64,000 nt of DNA from Siphonodentalium dalli (GCA_032622095.1 CP136066.1:94945319-95009318), one strand, 5' to 3'; counted from the stretch's first letter, positions 11,461 through 24,758 are shown. Program-made: numbers and translations. The notes: generated by a model not told the origin, from the sequence alone.

Positions 11461-12343
11461 GAACGACCTGCTACCATAAAGTATGCATTGCGCAAAGGTT
11501 TAATTTACAATGATCTCCGATCGGTAATTATAGTCATTATACTCTTCTTATTGCCTTTGAGAATTACGAGGTGTGAGCACTCTGAACTTTCTGATAATGA
11601 ACCGTGCCCACACGGTTTGATCTGAAGATAAGGCGTATGAAGCAATTGAATATATATTGTGTCAATGTAACGCTCGCAACTATATATAGCAGCGTATATG
11701 TGTTGGATAAAATGCTATTTTGTCTTCCATTGTCTGAGTGTCGCAGGAAATATTACCAAATATGTTAAGGCCACAGTACTGTCGAAACTAGAAAGCCGTC
11801 TCAAAAGCTTATGTAGAATAACAAGTAAATGCATGGGATGTAAATCCCCCCTGAATGCATTGCTCCCGTTCCAATGGATACACGCAATTATATATGATAT
11901 CCACACATTAATCAAGACATGACTTGCACAGTTCTGAAACATGTCATTGATGATCCTAAGAGACCATGCAAATTCGTTCAAATCATATACGCAAGCTTTT
12001 GAGTCGCAGTATTATGCATATGATGCACCTTCCAGTATAACAAACGATGTCAACATCTTCTGAAAACCATTTTGTAGAGTCACCAGGAAAGCGTTTGAAG
12101 AATATGTTCACCAGGACGCAAGTTTATATAACATTGACATAAAGCGTTGTGATCCGGTAGCTTGTTCCTGGGTTTTGGCTCTCCCTTGTGGAGTATAGGA
12201 TTATCAGTTCAGTTTTCATGGTTTTAAAAGTCAACATGGCCGTGAAGAAAATCACCCACCAATGCATGTGGTGAGGTTGGAGCATATCTGATTTGTGCAG
12301 ATAATAGCTGGTCTTTGACACAGACTGACATTCCAGTTATCTC
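11461..12343. repeat. Segment alpha, continuing after the LINE remnant
   Basis: No gene is seen. It matches 22150-23055 and, in part, 35745-36270. Open frames on both strands (11698-11922 and 11715-11981, for example) are altered by indels in the paralogs and show no domain. It ends at ATCTCAAAGCGGATTG, where a LINE is inserted. Confidence 0.65.
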
Positions 12344-12776
12344 AAAGCGGATTGGTTTAAGCATAGTTTATTTATCCACCAAATATATAATATACATAAT
12401 ATAAATTGAACGAGGGAATACACAAGGAATTAATATAATGTATATGGTAATATGTGATATATCTGGTAGAAAGGGAAAACGACAGTAAGCACATGGCTTT
12501 TTCAGGTGTCGTTCTCCCCATGTATCATCTAGGGCCCCTGTATAATATACTATATAAATCATCATGGAAATTGACGTTAGTGTCGGGACCGGACAGTAGA
12601 TAGATAATTCGGATATTACATTGGTCCTGTGATTTTTGGGTATAAAGAATAAGAGGAGAATTTAAGATAAGAAGACAAAGATGGAGGGGAGTGGCGAGGG
12701 GAGTGGAATGGAACGGATTATTCATTATGTTACGTATGATGCTTAAGATGCTGCTGACCGATTTATAATTAAGCAA

Positions 12777-13841
12777 CTAAAATCGTTGTGTGTGGATAAT
12801 AAATTTTTGGAATTCTTCAAAAATAGTTAGATTCGTTTGTAGACTCATTGTATCATCGCCATTGAGGAAAGTATAAACTGAGGGAACTATTGCGTCTGGG
12901 ATCTTTCCAAGAAGAATTTGCATATGTGGACGGTAACGCCGACATTGGAATATGTAGTGGTAGCTATCTTCTATTTGGCCACAAACACAGCGATCAGTGA
13001 CAGAGATATAATTTTGATATTTATGCGCGTTTAGGTCACTACAATAGTTTCTAAGACGTGTGTGGATTACTTGTGCTTTTCTTGTGTAACAATATTTGAA
13101 GCGTGAATTCTTCTTTTTATGACTAGTGTTTATTGTTGTTCTAAATTCGTCGTAATTCACTATGTCGCGTGTGCTCATCGGCAGTGAATTCCAGAGGGCT
13201 GCTGTATTTAATATGAATGACCGGTCGTGTGAATTGGCGTTAAATTGGGGTAGCCGAAAGTTTTTTGAGTTACGGGTATTAATTTTCGATACCTCGGATA
13301 CAAGTGGGGGCACTAAGTTTTGTAGATACTCCGGGGCCGAATTATAGATCATTTTGTGATATAAATAAAGTTTTGAATTTTCACGTCTCTTTTTTAGAGT
13401 CTCCCAACCTGCTTCAATTATAAGGTTATTATTACTCGTGGATCTGGTACATCCTGTTACAATACGCGCAGCTTCTAGTTGTATATCTTCCAACTTGTCA
13501 GATTCTGCTATTGTGCAATTGTCCCAGATAACGTTTGCGTATTCTATGATTGGTCTTACAAGAGTGAAATAACATTTTTCTAGGGTTTCTCTATTTAGAA
13601 CGTATTTTTGTTTTTGTAACATAGATATTCGATACCATGCAAGTTTAGATATAGACGCAATATGGGCCTTCCATGAGCAATTGTTTTCAAAAACGACACC
13701 AAGGTGTTTGTGGTTTGATGCTGTGTTCAATGGGACATTGTTCATATATAAGTTTGGATGATTCAAAGGGTTTTGTTTACGTGATATGCACATAGCTTCT
13801 GATTTACTGGCATTTAATTTCTGGGAGATTTTTGGTGGCAA
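12777..13841 (-). pseudogene. C-terminal part of LINE ORF2 (reverse transcriptase tail)
   Basis: There are 354 open codons with no internal stop, limited upstream by a TAA. No ATG begins the frame; it starts at a TTG, so the N-terminus (endonuclease, RT fingers and palm) is missing. Recognisable CR1/Jockey-type features are KHLGVVFENNCSWKAHI just after the RT core, LVRPIIEYANVIWDN (thumb/connection region), AALWNSLP, and a C-terminal knuckle CVCGQIEDSYHYIFQC (CXCX7HX4C). An intact frame of this length suggests a rather recent insertion. It is inactive because the catalytic FADD region is absent. Confidence 0.88.
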
Positions 13842-14221
13842 GAGCTTTTAACAAAATAGATATGAACAAGTAATCAGGGTCTCCATACAAGTAACATTTT
13901 TGTTTGCTCAATTCCTGCTGGGACCAGTGGTCAAGTAAACGGTCCAATACTTATATATAGTACTATTTTAATGTTTTTGGTCGGTTATAGCAAGAGTTGT
14001 AGCAGGAATAATTGATAAATATGTATATATAGTTAGTAATATGGTGCTCGGAAATGTGGACTCAATATATTTAATGACGTTCTTTTTGGTAGGTAGGCAG
14101 GTAGTGAGCAAACAAATACCTTACTAGACGGCCCTAAACATATATACAAGTGATCTACTGGATGACTTTACTGTAAGTCTGACTTATTTAACCAGTAGAA
14201 TGCAGTGGATCTGCTTGCCAA

Positions 14222-15136
14222 TTACACAAATATTTCAGGTTTGCTGTTTTTTTTTTGTTGATTTGAGTGCCCATTTAGTCTGCTGTTAGAGGATACAGGT
14301 GGTATCCAGTTTGACATTCTCTGGATTACAGACACTTCCTGTGGGTTAGTTAGGCGGGTAACTTTATCCGACTTGTCCTTTATGAAAATGACACCGTTGT
14401 ATGTCCACGTGCTAGCTACTACCTTGTCCTTGTACATCTGACGACAAGTATGGGCCATATTTGCTCGTGTTTTAGTTAGGTGTTCATTGATGTACACGTT
14501 GTTATATTTTGATTTTTTCGTTTTTTTTAGTTTACTCCGTGCCAAGTAGAACCGTTTACGGTCTTTGTAGTGGTTGAACCTGACTAAAATTTACCTGTTT
14601 GAGTGGGTTTCAGGACCAGAGCGATGGCATCTTTCGATGTGATAGGGTTCTATATTAACCACGATTTCATCTGCTAGTTCCAATATTAGGTCCTCACAGT
14701 CCTCGCCAGGCTCTACTCCAATTCCACTGATTCGAAGAGTATTCCTCATGCCATACTGTTTGAGATCATCAAGTTCATTTACGAGTTCAGTGATTTTGTC
14801 ATCCTTCGTTTCTGCTTCATTTCGGAGTTGTGTCACTTCACTTCGTAGGTCGTTGACAGTTTGGATAGCTACTTCCGAGAATATAAGCTTCATTTGTAGG
14901 AGAAATTCAGGATCCTTTAGGGCAATTTTGAAGCTAGTTATCATTTCCATGTTTTTCTTTACTGTTGGTGTATTTTCAATTCTGTCTGATGTGTCATTTA
15001 TCATCGTACTTTGGCTATATGGTTCGCCAAAGCTTGTGTCATCAAGATCCACATTTTGTTTTTTAGAATCAATTGAGTTCAGTAAGCTGTCGTCCGGGCC
15101 ACCCTTGCCGCGCTTCAAGTTTCGTTCCACAGCCAT
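14222..15136 (-). pseudogene. LINE ORF1 (coiled coil, RRM-like and C-terminal domains) with one stop codon
   Basis: The frame starts at ATG (MAVERNLKRGKG...), 170 nt from the element's 5' end, and runs about 304 codons. The only interruption is an in-frame TAA at 14593-14591. A heptad-like stretch (EVTQLRNEAETKDDKITEL, about residues 100-118) suggests a coiled coil. GMRNTLRISGIGVEPGED resembles the start of the RRM-like domain of ORF1 proteins, with IERCHR following. After the stop the same frame continues with FNHYKDRKRF and VYINEHLTKTRANMAH, then WTYNGVIFIKD, typical of the ORF1 C-terminal domain. Such proteins bind RNA and chaperone retrotransposition. One nonsense change apart, the frame is preserved. 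Confidence 0.8.
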
Positions 15137-15306
15137 ATTGTTTTGTTTACAAGTGTAGATATTTCACCGATCGCTTTGTTGACAGCTTGTCAGTAATTAG
15201 GTCAGGTCCACTGGGCGATCTTATTATCGTATTCAATATTCGGATGTCAAAGGTCAGATTTTAAATTGTCAAAATAACGGTTGCTTTTTATATCTTTTTT
15301 ACACGG

Positions 15307-17158
15307 AAAGCGGATTGTATTACGATATTTGAAAATGAGGTCACAAATGACGTGACTAATATAGTCCATATGCGTGTGACTTAATATTGCGTCCATATTA
15401 GCACCAATATGGAGTTTAACTTCGGGTTTACGATGGGCATTTGGTAGATAAAGGTAATCGAAATACAGTTGCCAACACTTGAGGACGGCATGTGGATTTC
15501 GGTACAATTGCTCACTAAGTATCATTTCACGTGTCACACATACAGTCTTATGATCAAAATTCGCCAAAAACAATCAGCGTTATTACTTGCTCGAAGTTCA
15601 ATATCGGCGTATATACTTTATATTGGCACTGATATATTGTTAAGTATACATCGAGCGACGATACTCGCGTTTTTCCAGTATAGGCACAATAAGTATGTTG
15701 GCGAAAGTGCATCGTAAGACATTCCAGCAGCTGACACCCACGCTAATCCCTTCTTGTTCGCAGTATCGTAAAGAATGGTCATGTCTGAATTCCATGATTT
15801 TTTAGAGGTCTCTTCTGTGTTTCCCTCGCTACTATATCGTACGATTGAATGCTACTAGACTTTATGCCACTAAATATATATGAATTTTATCGGGTCGCCG
15901 AGCCCGTGCGACGCAAGCTTCGCGCATGCGCAGACCAGATCTCGGAAACGGGTGGAGCTATCGACTTGAAATTTGGTGTGTGAATGTATTTTGCCCCGGA
16001 TACGAATTTTATCGGGTCGCCGAGCCCGTGCGACACAAGCTTCGCGCATGCGCAGACCAGATCTCGGAAACGGGTGGAGCTATCGACTTGAAATTTGGTT
16101 TTTGAATAGCCCGGACAACGTCGGGCTCATCGGCTAGTATTGTATATAAGGTTACACTATATATATACGTGTTTGGCAATTGTCTTCAGATGAAGTTGTA
16201 TATAGGGTGAATTACTTACAGGAGTCCTGAAGATGGAGTGAACATTTGGAGATGAGAAATTATTTGATGTACTGTGTGCACCGCCACACATCACTGCGCG
16301 GGTAGAACAACGTGGATCCACCGAAGACATCACTATACTTGTGGTCGATACGCGGTGGGGATGATATTGGGGGAAATGGATTCAAAGTAAACTTCGATAA
16401 ATTGTACGATTCTGCAAAAGTATTTTGCGACCATTCGCTTGCGCTCGAAGAAGTCATAAAGAATATCGCGACGACTCGAGTGATCTTCTAAAATTATGCC
16501 ATTTCTCATAACTCCCATGACGAGCGTTAGAATCGCACAAAACAATGACAGGCCCATGCAGAGCTAACGTCGTCGAAATAGCATCTTCCAGCTCGGTGAC
16601 ACAATCTGTTTACACATGATCGTTATGATTCGTGCAATATGTATGTACACTTGTACAACATTAAATGTCCATTTAATATTTTCAGTCACTGACTAATTTT
16701 GTATAGTGCATTGCTATACGGTCTTAATAACAATCTATGACATACACTTCGATTAAAATACTATAATTCATCACCATTTGGAACGTCTGTGTCTCAGAAG
16801 GTGCCCATAGAGTAATAGGAAATAGCTGAACTCATACATATATTGTCCCCGTTTCGCTCTCATAACGCAAAATAATTCAATATAATATATAGTTATTCCC
16901 CTTCCATTGAAAATAACAGTACCGTTCAGATGAAACATATGCACATAACACACGTTCACGTGTTATTATACCGGATAAGTTGATAATACAATGTTTAATG
17001 TTTTGGTGCTTCCTCTTTCAAATGGTAAAAACTATGGCATATAATTTATAAAATGTGATATGGGGTTTCGAAAATTAAGTGAGCTATTGACACAATGAGT
17101 GGTATTAAGTTTTAATATGGTGCCATTTAGCATATCGTTCTCAATATAATAGACTATC
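15307..17158. repeat. Segment alpha resumes after the LINE; contains a Helitron 3' fragment
   Basis: No gene is seen. 15307-15880 matches 23061-23640 and 16135-17158 matches 24760-25790. Between them, at about 15881-16133, is a 5'-truncated copy of the 122-bp-repeat Helitron ending GCCCGGACAACGTCGGGC...CGGCTAG. Minus-strand frames at 16260-16557 and 16771-16959 recur at 24843-25188 and 25403-25591, but no protein family is recognisable in them. Confidence 0.65.
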
Positions 17159-17183
17159 GAAGACATTCTATTCTTAACTTTTA

Positions 17184-17341
17184 AAGGGTGAGCGCGAACG
17201 CAGACCCCATGACGCATAAATAATGCAGTCGAGTTACCCATGGGTAATCGCTGGGGCCATCCAAACCGAAATGCAATGGTAAGGACTCGCCCAGGGAGCA
17301 CCGCATTTTGGATCGCGGTTTCTCCTCTGCCAGGTAAGTAT
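17184..17341 (-). ncRNA. U1: U1 snRNA-like gene, type II, copy C
   Basis: A 158-nt minus-strand U1 of a second subtype. The 5' end ATACTTACCTGGCAGAGGAG and stem-loop IV (CTGCGTTCGCGC) are intact. Stem I is longer (ACCGC/GCGGT) round the same variant loop GATCCAAAA. The U1A target reads ATTGCAT rather than ATTGCAC, and stem-loop III has lost most of its loop (TTACCCATGGGTAA, almost no loop). The Sm-type site reads TTATTTATG. Two of these changes would be expected to weaken protein binding or folding, so this is likely a variant or pseudogene. The upstream block is conserved with type I. Confidence 0.8.
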
Positions 17342-18805
17342 GTTTGAGCACGGAATCTATTCCGACCAGTATACAGCGGCGCAGTTAATACACGTGGTGT
17401 CTATTTAGCTAAGTATATTATAAATAAAATAGCGGCTTTCATTTTACAAGATATGGTTATCTTTTAACTAAAATATACGATAATTGTTATCCTTAAATAT
17501 AATTGGTTCAAAAGTTCATCAGATTTGGAATAATAAGAATAAATCCATGAAATTATAATGCTGAGTGCTCACAATAAACTTTATTTTTTTATACGTAAGT
17601 CATACGTTATACATATACGTAAGTCATACGTTATACATGCGTAAGTCACACGTTATACATTTTCGTAAGTCATACGTTATACAGGGTATAGTTCTTGCCC
17701 CTTAGCTGTGGAATGTTCTACGCATGCATAAGTGAGTCAGTCAAAGACTAACTGAACAAACTTCATAATTATTCAGTCCCGCGCCACTGAAATGTTTCTT
17801 GGGCCCTTCTTACGGGGACGGGATGCGACAGGGCCAATGAGTTTCCCAAATAAATAACAACTTTGGTAAACTAATTAAACTCTTGGAATTTTCAAACCAA
17901 ACATAGGGCGAAATTGTTCTGAAACTTTGATTTTTCCATTCAGTTCATTCAGGGTGAATGACGTGAGGTAACGATACCGTTGGTAGCAGTACACGATTTA
18001 TTGGGTTGTAGGGGGTCTGAAAAATAGAACAAGATATGTATTTGGTGGCAGAACAGCCAGTGTAGCCTGTGTTAAATGGGACATTACTGGTTTGAAGGTT
18101 TAATTATTTTACTAAACTGGAATAGTTCACAAAAAGTTAATATTTTGGATACGTAACACGATTTTCGTATTCAGTGGAGGCCAGCTCTGTGTGTTTGGTT
18201 GTAAGAAAATAGCCCGAATTCTCTCCCCTGAATTCTGTCATCTGCGCTTGCAAGATATTTTTTATTAAATTGCTACGATAACGTTTTGTATATTTCAAAT
18301 ATTTGTCAGCTCTATCATCGCTCTATCAGGTGGAAAAGCTTGATTACTGACATTCGCTATGTCGTGGTATCTTTTTGTGTTGAAAATGGGCAATTTGAGT
18401 CACAAATAGGTAAAATTAAGCGTTTTGGGTGTGCAAACCAAGGGGCATAACTTAACAATTTGTACGAGGAAGCTAAATTACAAAATTACAGACATTTGAT
18501 TGCATCTAACTTTTCTGTAGAAAATAAAACATTCTTGAAATATAATGGCTCAGCACATACTTGGAAGTACAGTACCCCCTCCCAGGTCGGCCTAAATTGC
18601 CGGAAATCATGTATTGCTACCTTAGCCTAGGGTAAACTAAGGTTGGATTTCCAAAGTTGAAAAGCTTGAGGTACGAGTTGCATTAATTCAGTCAGTAAAT
18701 TTCATCTGAATTCATAGGTTCCATTAAGTATAATAAAATAAATAGAAACTTCCGAAGTAAACCTGCAAACCGAGGTAAGGATTATTGTTTTTTTTTCAGT
18801 TATTA
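17342..18805. repeat. Segment beta, shortened copy, with 23-bp tandem repeats
   Basis: No gene is seen. About 17420-17880 matches 31440-31860 and 49338-49800. It includes an array of ACGTAAGTCATACGTTATAC units (about 17594-17685). 17885-18530 has no partner in this window and shows no gene. 18530-18725 matches 29856-30030 and 47805-47995. Segment alpha then starts just before U1 copy D. Confidence 0.6.
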
Positions 18806-18968
18806 TAGGGTGAGCGCGAACGCAGACCCCAATACGCATAAATTATACAGTCGAGTTACCCACATTTGGGGTAATCGCTCGGGTCATCCAAACCGAAGTG
18901 CAATGGTAAGGACTCGCCAAGGGGCCACCGCCTTTTGGATCACGGTTAGCCCTCTGCCAGGTAAGTAT
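18806..18968 (-). ncRNA. U1: U1 snRNA-like gene, type I, copy D
   Basis: A full-length 163-nt minus-strand U1 with 5' ACTTACCTG, U1A loop ATTGCAC, AATTTATG Sm-type site and intact stems III and IV. It carries the type-I loop variant in stem-loop I. It differs from copy A by a few substitutions (GTATTGGGG for GTTTTGGGG near stem IV). The upstream 70-bp block is conserved. Confidence 0.88.
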
Positions 18969-21900
18969 GCTTGAGCACGAAATCAATTCCGGCCAGTATA
19001 CAGCGGCGCAGTGAATACATGTGGTGTCCATTGTTAAAATTAATTATAAACCTTTTTATTTTTGAATGTTTTCGTCGTAATTCAACTCAGAAGTAAATGG
19101 AATGTTAGGCGTTGCCCTATGTTGCGAAACTGTGGAAATAATACTGCATATTGTCGGCTAAATGCATGAAATTTCTGAGTCAGTACGAAAAATATAATGA
19201 TATACGTCTGGTGTATGACTTTGGTAGAGTTATCGCTCCTTAGTCTACATGGGTTATTATTTTTAACGGGCGTCGGAGTGAACTGCGCAATCGGCAAACC
19301 TCGGTTATTTCCGTACGCAAAATTATTTCTGCAAGAACGATAATCGGAGAAGTTGCGATTGGGGACTGCGCGGTCCCTGCACAAATGGGCCTGTATAGCC
19401 CCTTTTTGTGTTTGGGGCATACGGCCCCTGTATGCGCTTCCTAAATAGTCACAAAGGTTCAGATTCGACTTATTTGATTCCGAAATAAGTCAAGTGGAAT
19501 TATACCCGTTATTCTGTGTTGGATGGCGCGGGCCACAATGAAAACACATAGATAAAGAGCGTACATCTTATCTGCAAATATATATTGAACCTAAATATTC
19601 ACATTTATTTTATTCTGAAATAGGCCCATAGTGAGCTTATTATAATTTGTGGTTTTGGTTTTATTTTAATAAAATAAAAATAAAAACCTCCACCAGGGCT
19701 CCCGAGTCACCACACCAAATTTGGTTGAAATCGGTCTTGGGGTCTGGGAGAACAATCCGAAGTGACATACGGACAGACAGACAGACAGATCCTACTCTTT
19801 TATATATATCACGGCTAAATTTTACGACGTTTTGAAATTTATACGACAAAATAGAATCAACATTTATGCCTCGATGTTATAAAGTTACACTTTTACGACC
19901 TTTTTTCAGTGAGTCAAGAATACAGTTAGCTTGGTGACATTTTCGTTTTACCAAATCATACTCTTCATAACCATGTATGGGGTTGTCGGCTTGTTGCATA
20001 GTAAATCACAGGCATTGGCACTCGGTGTGATGGCACCATTAGAGTAATTTATTATTATTCTAAGGGTGCATTCACACGGAGTGTCGATTGCCTGTGAGTG
20101 CGAAGTTATATTATGGAATGGGAACCGGACTATCTAGTAATGGATAACCTTTGGCTGAGTTGCCAGGGCACATGCTGGAGGGATACACACCCATATGTAT
20201 GGACGGGCGGATTGACGCGTGTTCGAACGTGGACAAAAAATGTGTCCAACAAATGAATTCTATACATAGGGTTAAATTCATTTCAAGATTTATACACTCA
20301 CAATAAACGATTTATGTGATTAATGCATTTATTGTTGTCTACCTCCATGCATAAATCGAGAGCATATTTGCAATGAATATACATTGTTTATAAAATATAT
20401 ATACAAACTATTGATAGTGTACAAATGGGTTATATTGTTGATAATTACTGTACATGCCTCACGTAAATGGATTACCAGGGTCCATTTGTCTTACCCTCTT
20501 TCATTCCACAAACACGCACGTACAAACTTGAGGATAATTTGCGACAAGTGTTATTTTGAACCAGGCATCGGACACAACTGGTACTATATATCGTCTACAC
20601 TTTTGATCGACCCAACTCACACGCGAATTATAGGAGACGTGATCTGAAATGGCACGAGTTTTTGATAAGACTAGTATGTAGCTATGTATAAATATCTGTA
20701 GGCACATATAGACACTTTTTGTCCTGGGTGAATTGAAGTGGAAAAGGGGGTATTCCGCAGCCACATCCCATGGGTGTGGCTACAATGTCCTCAGAGCTGC
20801 CTCGTGTGTACAATAAAGGAAATGGTCTGGTCAGCGCCATTTAATTCCAAGAGCTCACATTGGAATGGAGTAGAACACATATTGCACACCTGGTTGTTTG
20901 GGTAGGTCGTTTGTTTTGTGCAGATGGTGAGCTAGGATGCTAAGTATTTTGGAGGATTGTTCTTGGGGAAAGTTCCAGATATACCAATTTGAAGTTGGAG
21001 TTCTGAGAACAGACGCGAATGTATTATTCTAACGTCGATGCTCACTTCAAATGCACATTCGCGTGCGTCTTGGTTCTTAAGTCGCAGCGTGAAGAATTGC
21101 TGCCAACAGGTCTTCTCTGCATGGGGAAAATCTTGTATCGAGAAGATTGTACGGAAGTCTGGCGGATCATGCTGATGGTGTATTTACAAAATATATCGAA
21201 CAAACCCAGTCACGCGTTGGTGGAAGAGACTGCGTTGGAGAGTAGTCTTTGAAAATCATAATTTCAGTGAAGTCTATAGTGCACTACATGGAGATGGTTT
21301 GCAGAATAAAATATGCAAGGAAATCTCAACATCTACATGTAGCAGGCGCAGACACAAAATCCGTGCTCATGTGGGTCGTAAAACCTTAATTGGACACTTT
21401 AAACCTGTTCGATTTGCAAACTATTATTGACTTATCCATTATATGAGTATTTATGTTGTGGAATCAGACACCATCATCGCATTTAAGCAGAATCTAGAGA
21501 TAATCACATGATGCATCTCAGATACATCTACGATGAATAACTTTATTATATAACAACATTATTGTTTTATACCATAAATCATATCGAGTTTTGTATAGTT
21601 ATGTACTATCGGACAATAGTCATAGGGAGTTACTTCCGATAATTATATGTTATGTTATGTTATGTTAACAGTTCACACCCATATTGAGTTTTGGGAAGAA
21701 CGATGCATTTGTGGATCTTGGTCATGCAGGTCGTTGGATGGCACAATTGTAACAAGGAAGATTCCGACAAGAGATATTGTTCTCTGTGTGATTGTAGCCA
21801 AGTTTAACTGTCAAGCGTATAAACACTTGCGATCAAAACTGATGTCATATATCGCGATTGAACGTACATGGACAGACACAATTTAGTGACGTCGGCTTGC

Positions 21901-23698
21901 TTACTCGGCTAATGAATCGGTATCCTCTTCAAGCAGCTAAATTTCTTCATAGTGCTTATCAAAAAAGACAAGATCTTCTTAGCAAAACATTTTCTATCCC
22001 ATGAATGTGCACAACAATTTTCTTTATTATTGGCCGTGTGTGTTGTTAGTTTGTTACTAGACATTGTTATCACCTGTATGTGATATGTTATTCATACACT
22101 ATATACACACATGTCACTGTAATAAAATATTCGTTCGTTCGTTCGTTGTAACGACGAACGACCAGCTACCATAAAGTATGCATTGCGCAAAGGTTTTACA
22201 ATGATCTCCGATCGGTAATTATATATAGTTATTATACTCTTCTTATTGCGTTTGAGAATTACGAGGTGTGAACACTCTGAATTTACTTTCTGATAATGAA
22301 CCGTGCCCACACGGTTTGATCGGAAGATATGGCGTATGAAGGAATTGAATATCTATTGTGTCAATGTAACGCTCGCAAATATATAGCAGCGTATATGTGT
22401 TGGATAAAATGCTATATTGTCTTCCATTGTCTGAGTGTCGCAGGAAATATTACCAAATATGTTAAGGCCACAGTACTGTCAAAACTAGAAAGCCGTCTCA
22501 AAAGCTTGTGTAGAATAACAAGTAAATGGGATGTAAATCCCCCCTGAATGCATTGCTCCCGTCCAATGGATACATGCACGCAATGTATATATGATATCCA
22601 CACATTAATCAAGACATGACTTGCACAGTTCTGATACATGTCATTGATGATCCTAAGAGACCATGCAAATTCGTTCAAATCATACGCAAGCTTTTGAGTC
22701 GCAGTATTATGCATATGATGCACCTTCCAGTATAACAAACGATGTCATGATGCATCCAAAATCTTCTGAAAACCATGTTGTAGTGTTATACCAGGAAAGC
22801 GTTTGAAGAATATGTTCACCAGGACGCATTCAACAAGTTTATATAACATTGACATAAAGCGTTGTGATCCGGTAGCTTGTTCCTGTGTTTTGGCTCTCCA
22901 TTGTGGAGTAGGATTATCAGTTCAGATTTCATTGGCCCTGGCATGGTTTTAAAAGTCAACATGGCCGTGAAGAAAATCACACACCAATGCATGTGGTGAG
23001 GTTGGAGCATATCTGATTTGTGCAGATAATAGCTGGTCTTTGACACAGACTGACATTCCAGTTATCTCAAAGCGGATTGTATTACGATATTTGAAAATGA
23101 GGTCACAAATGACGTGACTAATATAGTCCATATGCGTGTGACTTAATATTGCGTCCATATTAGCACCAATATGGAGTTTAACTTCGGGTTTACGATGGGC
23201 ATTTGGTAGATAAAGGTAATCGAAATACAGTTGCCAACACTTGAGGACGGCATGTGGATTTCGGTACAATTGCTCACTAAGTATCATTTCACGTGTCACA
23301 CATACAGTCTTATGATAAAAATTCGCCAGAACAATCAGCGTTATTACTTGCTCGAAGTTCAATATCGGCGTATATACTTTATATTGGCACTGATATATTG
23401 TTAAGTATACATCGAGCGACGATTCTCGAGTTTTTCCAGTATAGGCACAATAAGTATGTTGGCGAAAGGGCATCGTAAGACATTCCAGCAGCTGACACCC
23501 ACGCTAATCCCTTCTTGTTCGCAGTATCGTAAAGAATGGTCATGTCTGAATTCCATGATTTTTTGGAGGTCTCTTCTGTGTTTCCCTCGCTATTATATCG
23601 TACGATTGAATGCTACTAGACTTTATGCCACTAAATATATATGAGAGGCCAGTGATCGTGTTTATGGATGCTGATTGGGTAAATAACGTTTCATAGTA
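18969..23698. repeat. Segment alpha, second copy, with LINE remnant at about 20820-22150
   Basis: No intact gene is seen. Collinear with 6992-8828, 10087-12343 and 15307-15880 but without the foldback element and without the LINE insertion. The LINE end (21647-21886: EFWEERCICGSW...LRSKLMSYIAIE) has a deletion across the zinc-knuckle His. A (TTCG)n tail follows at about 22131-22147. This copy is the empty-site reference for the insertions at 8838 and 12355. Confidence 0.7.
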
Positions 23699-24516
23699 TC
23701 TCATATATATTTTTGAAGACCTCTGTTTGTTTGTTTGTCTGTCTGTCTGTCTGTCTGTTTGTATGTCATTTATACAAATCTACGATTCTCGACCGATCGG
23801 GACGAAACTTGGTACGTGTGTGTAGTTTGACCAGGCGGTCGACGTTGTCGTATTGGCGAGCCCGTGCGGCGCCCGCTTCGCGCATGCGCATACGAGATCT
23901 CGGAAACGGGTGGAGCTATCGACTTGAAATTTGCTATGTGAATGTATCTTGCCCCGGATACGAATTTTATCGGGTCGCCGAACCCGTGCGACGCCAGCTT
24001 CGCGCATGCGCAGACCAGATCTCGGAAACGGGTGGAGCTATCAACTTGAAATTTGGTATGTGAATGTATCTTGCCCCGGATACGAATTTTATCGGGTCGC
24101 CGAACCCGTGCGACGCCAGCTTCGCGCATGCGCAGACCAGATCTCGGAAACGGGTGGAGCTATCGACTTAAAATTTGGTATGTGAATGGATCTTGCCCCG
24201 GATACGAATTTTATCGGGTCGCCGAGCCCGTGCGACGCCAGCTTCGCGCATGCGCAGACGAGATCTCGGAAACGGGTGGAGCTATCGACTTGAAATTTGG
24301 TATGTGAATGTATCTTGCCCCGGATACGAATTTTATCGAGTCGCCGAGCCCGTGCAACGCCAGCTTCGCGCATGCGCAGACCAGATCTCGGAAACGGGTA
24401 GAGCTATCGACTTGATATTTGGTTTTTGAATAGCCCGGACAACGTCGGGCTGGGTAGAGCTATCGACTTGAAATTTGGTTTTTGAATAGCCCGGACAACG
24501 TCGGGCTCATCGGCTA
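23699..24516 (+). mobile_element. Non-autonomous Helitron with a 122-bp internal tandem repeat
   Basis: It starts TCTCATATATATTTTTGAAG after an A, with a TCTG-type microsatellite near 23725-23760. It then carries about five units of 122 bp, spaced exactly 122 bp at 23883, 24005, 24127, 24249 and 24371 (CATGCGCAG marker). The 3' end is a hairpin GCCCGGACAACGTCGGGC followed by TCATCGGCTA. There is no Rep/helicase. Open frames through the array simply repeat the same residues every 122 bp. A second shorter copy follows head-to-tail. Confidence 0.75.
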
Positions 24517-24758
24517 TCTAATATATATTTTGAAGACCTCTGTCTGTTTGTTTGTTTGTCTGTATGTCTGTCATTTATACAAATCTACGATTCTCGACCG
24601 ATCGGGACGAAACTTGGTACGTGTGTGTAGTTTGACCAGGCGGTCGACGTTGTCGCATTGGCGAGCCCGTGCGGCGCCCGCTTCGCGCATGCGCAGACGA
24701 GATCTCGGAAACGGGTGGAGCTATCGACATGAAATTTGGTTTTTGAATAGCCCGGGCT
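24517..24758 (+). mobile_element. Second, short Helitron copy with a single 122-bp unit
   Basis: It starts TCTAATATATATTTTGAAG directly after CGGCTA of the preceding element and ends CGGCTAG before T at 24759. It has one core unit (CATGCGCAG at about 24687) and an eroded 3' hairpin (GCCCGGGC). Confidence 0.7.

Larger units (their letters stand above)
12355..15306 (-). mobile_element. Internally deleted LINE insertion with 11-bp target-site duplication
   Basis: This 2,952-bp insertion is flanked by AAAGCGGATTG (12344-12354 and 15307-15317). The paralog at about 23061-23085 reads straight through the uninterrupted site. On the minus strand the order is: 5' UTR (15306-15137), ORF1 (15136-14222), a non-coding gap (14221-13842) where the endonuclease and RT core should be, the ORF2 C-terminus (13841-12777), and a 3' UTR (12776-12355) ending ATAAACTATGCTTAAAC without a poly-A tail. 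The 5' end begins CCGTGTAAAAAAGATATAA and precedes ORF1, so the element appears 5'-complete and internally deleted. Confidence 0.85.

Noticed and set aside
23713-24429. Overlapping frames of 84 codons repeated in series
   Set aside because: They translate a 122-bp minisatellite. 122 is not a multiple of 3, so the frames shift from unit to unit, and both strands are open by composition.
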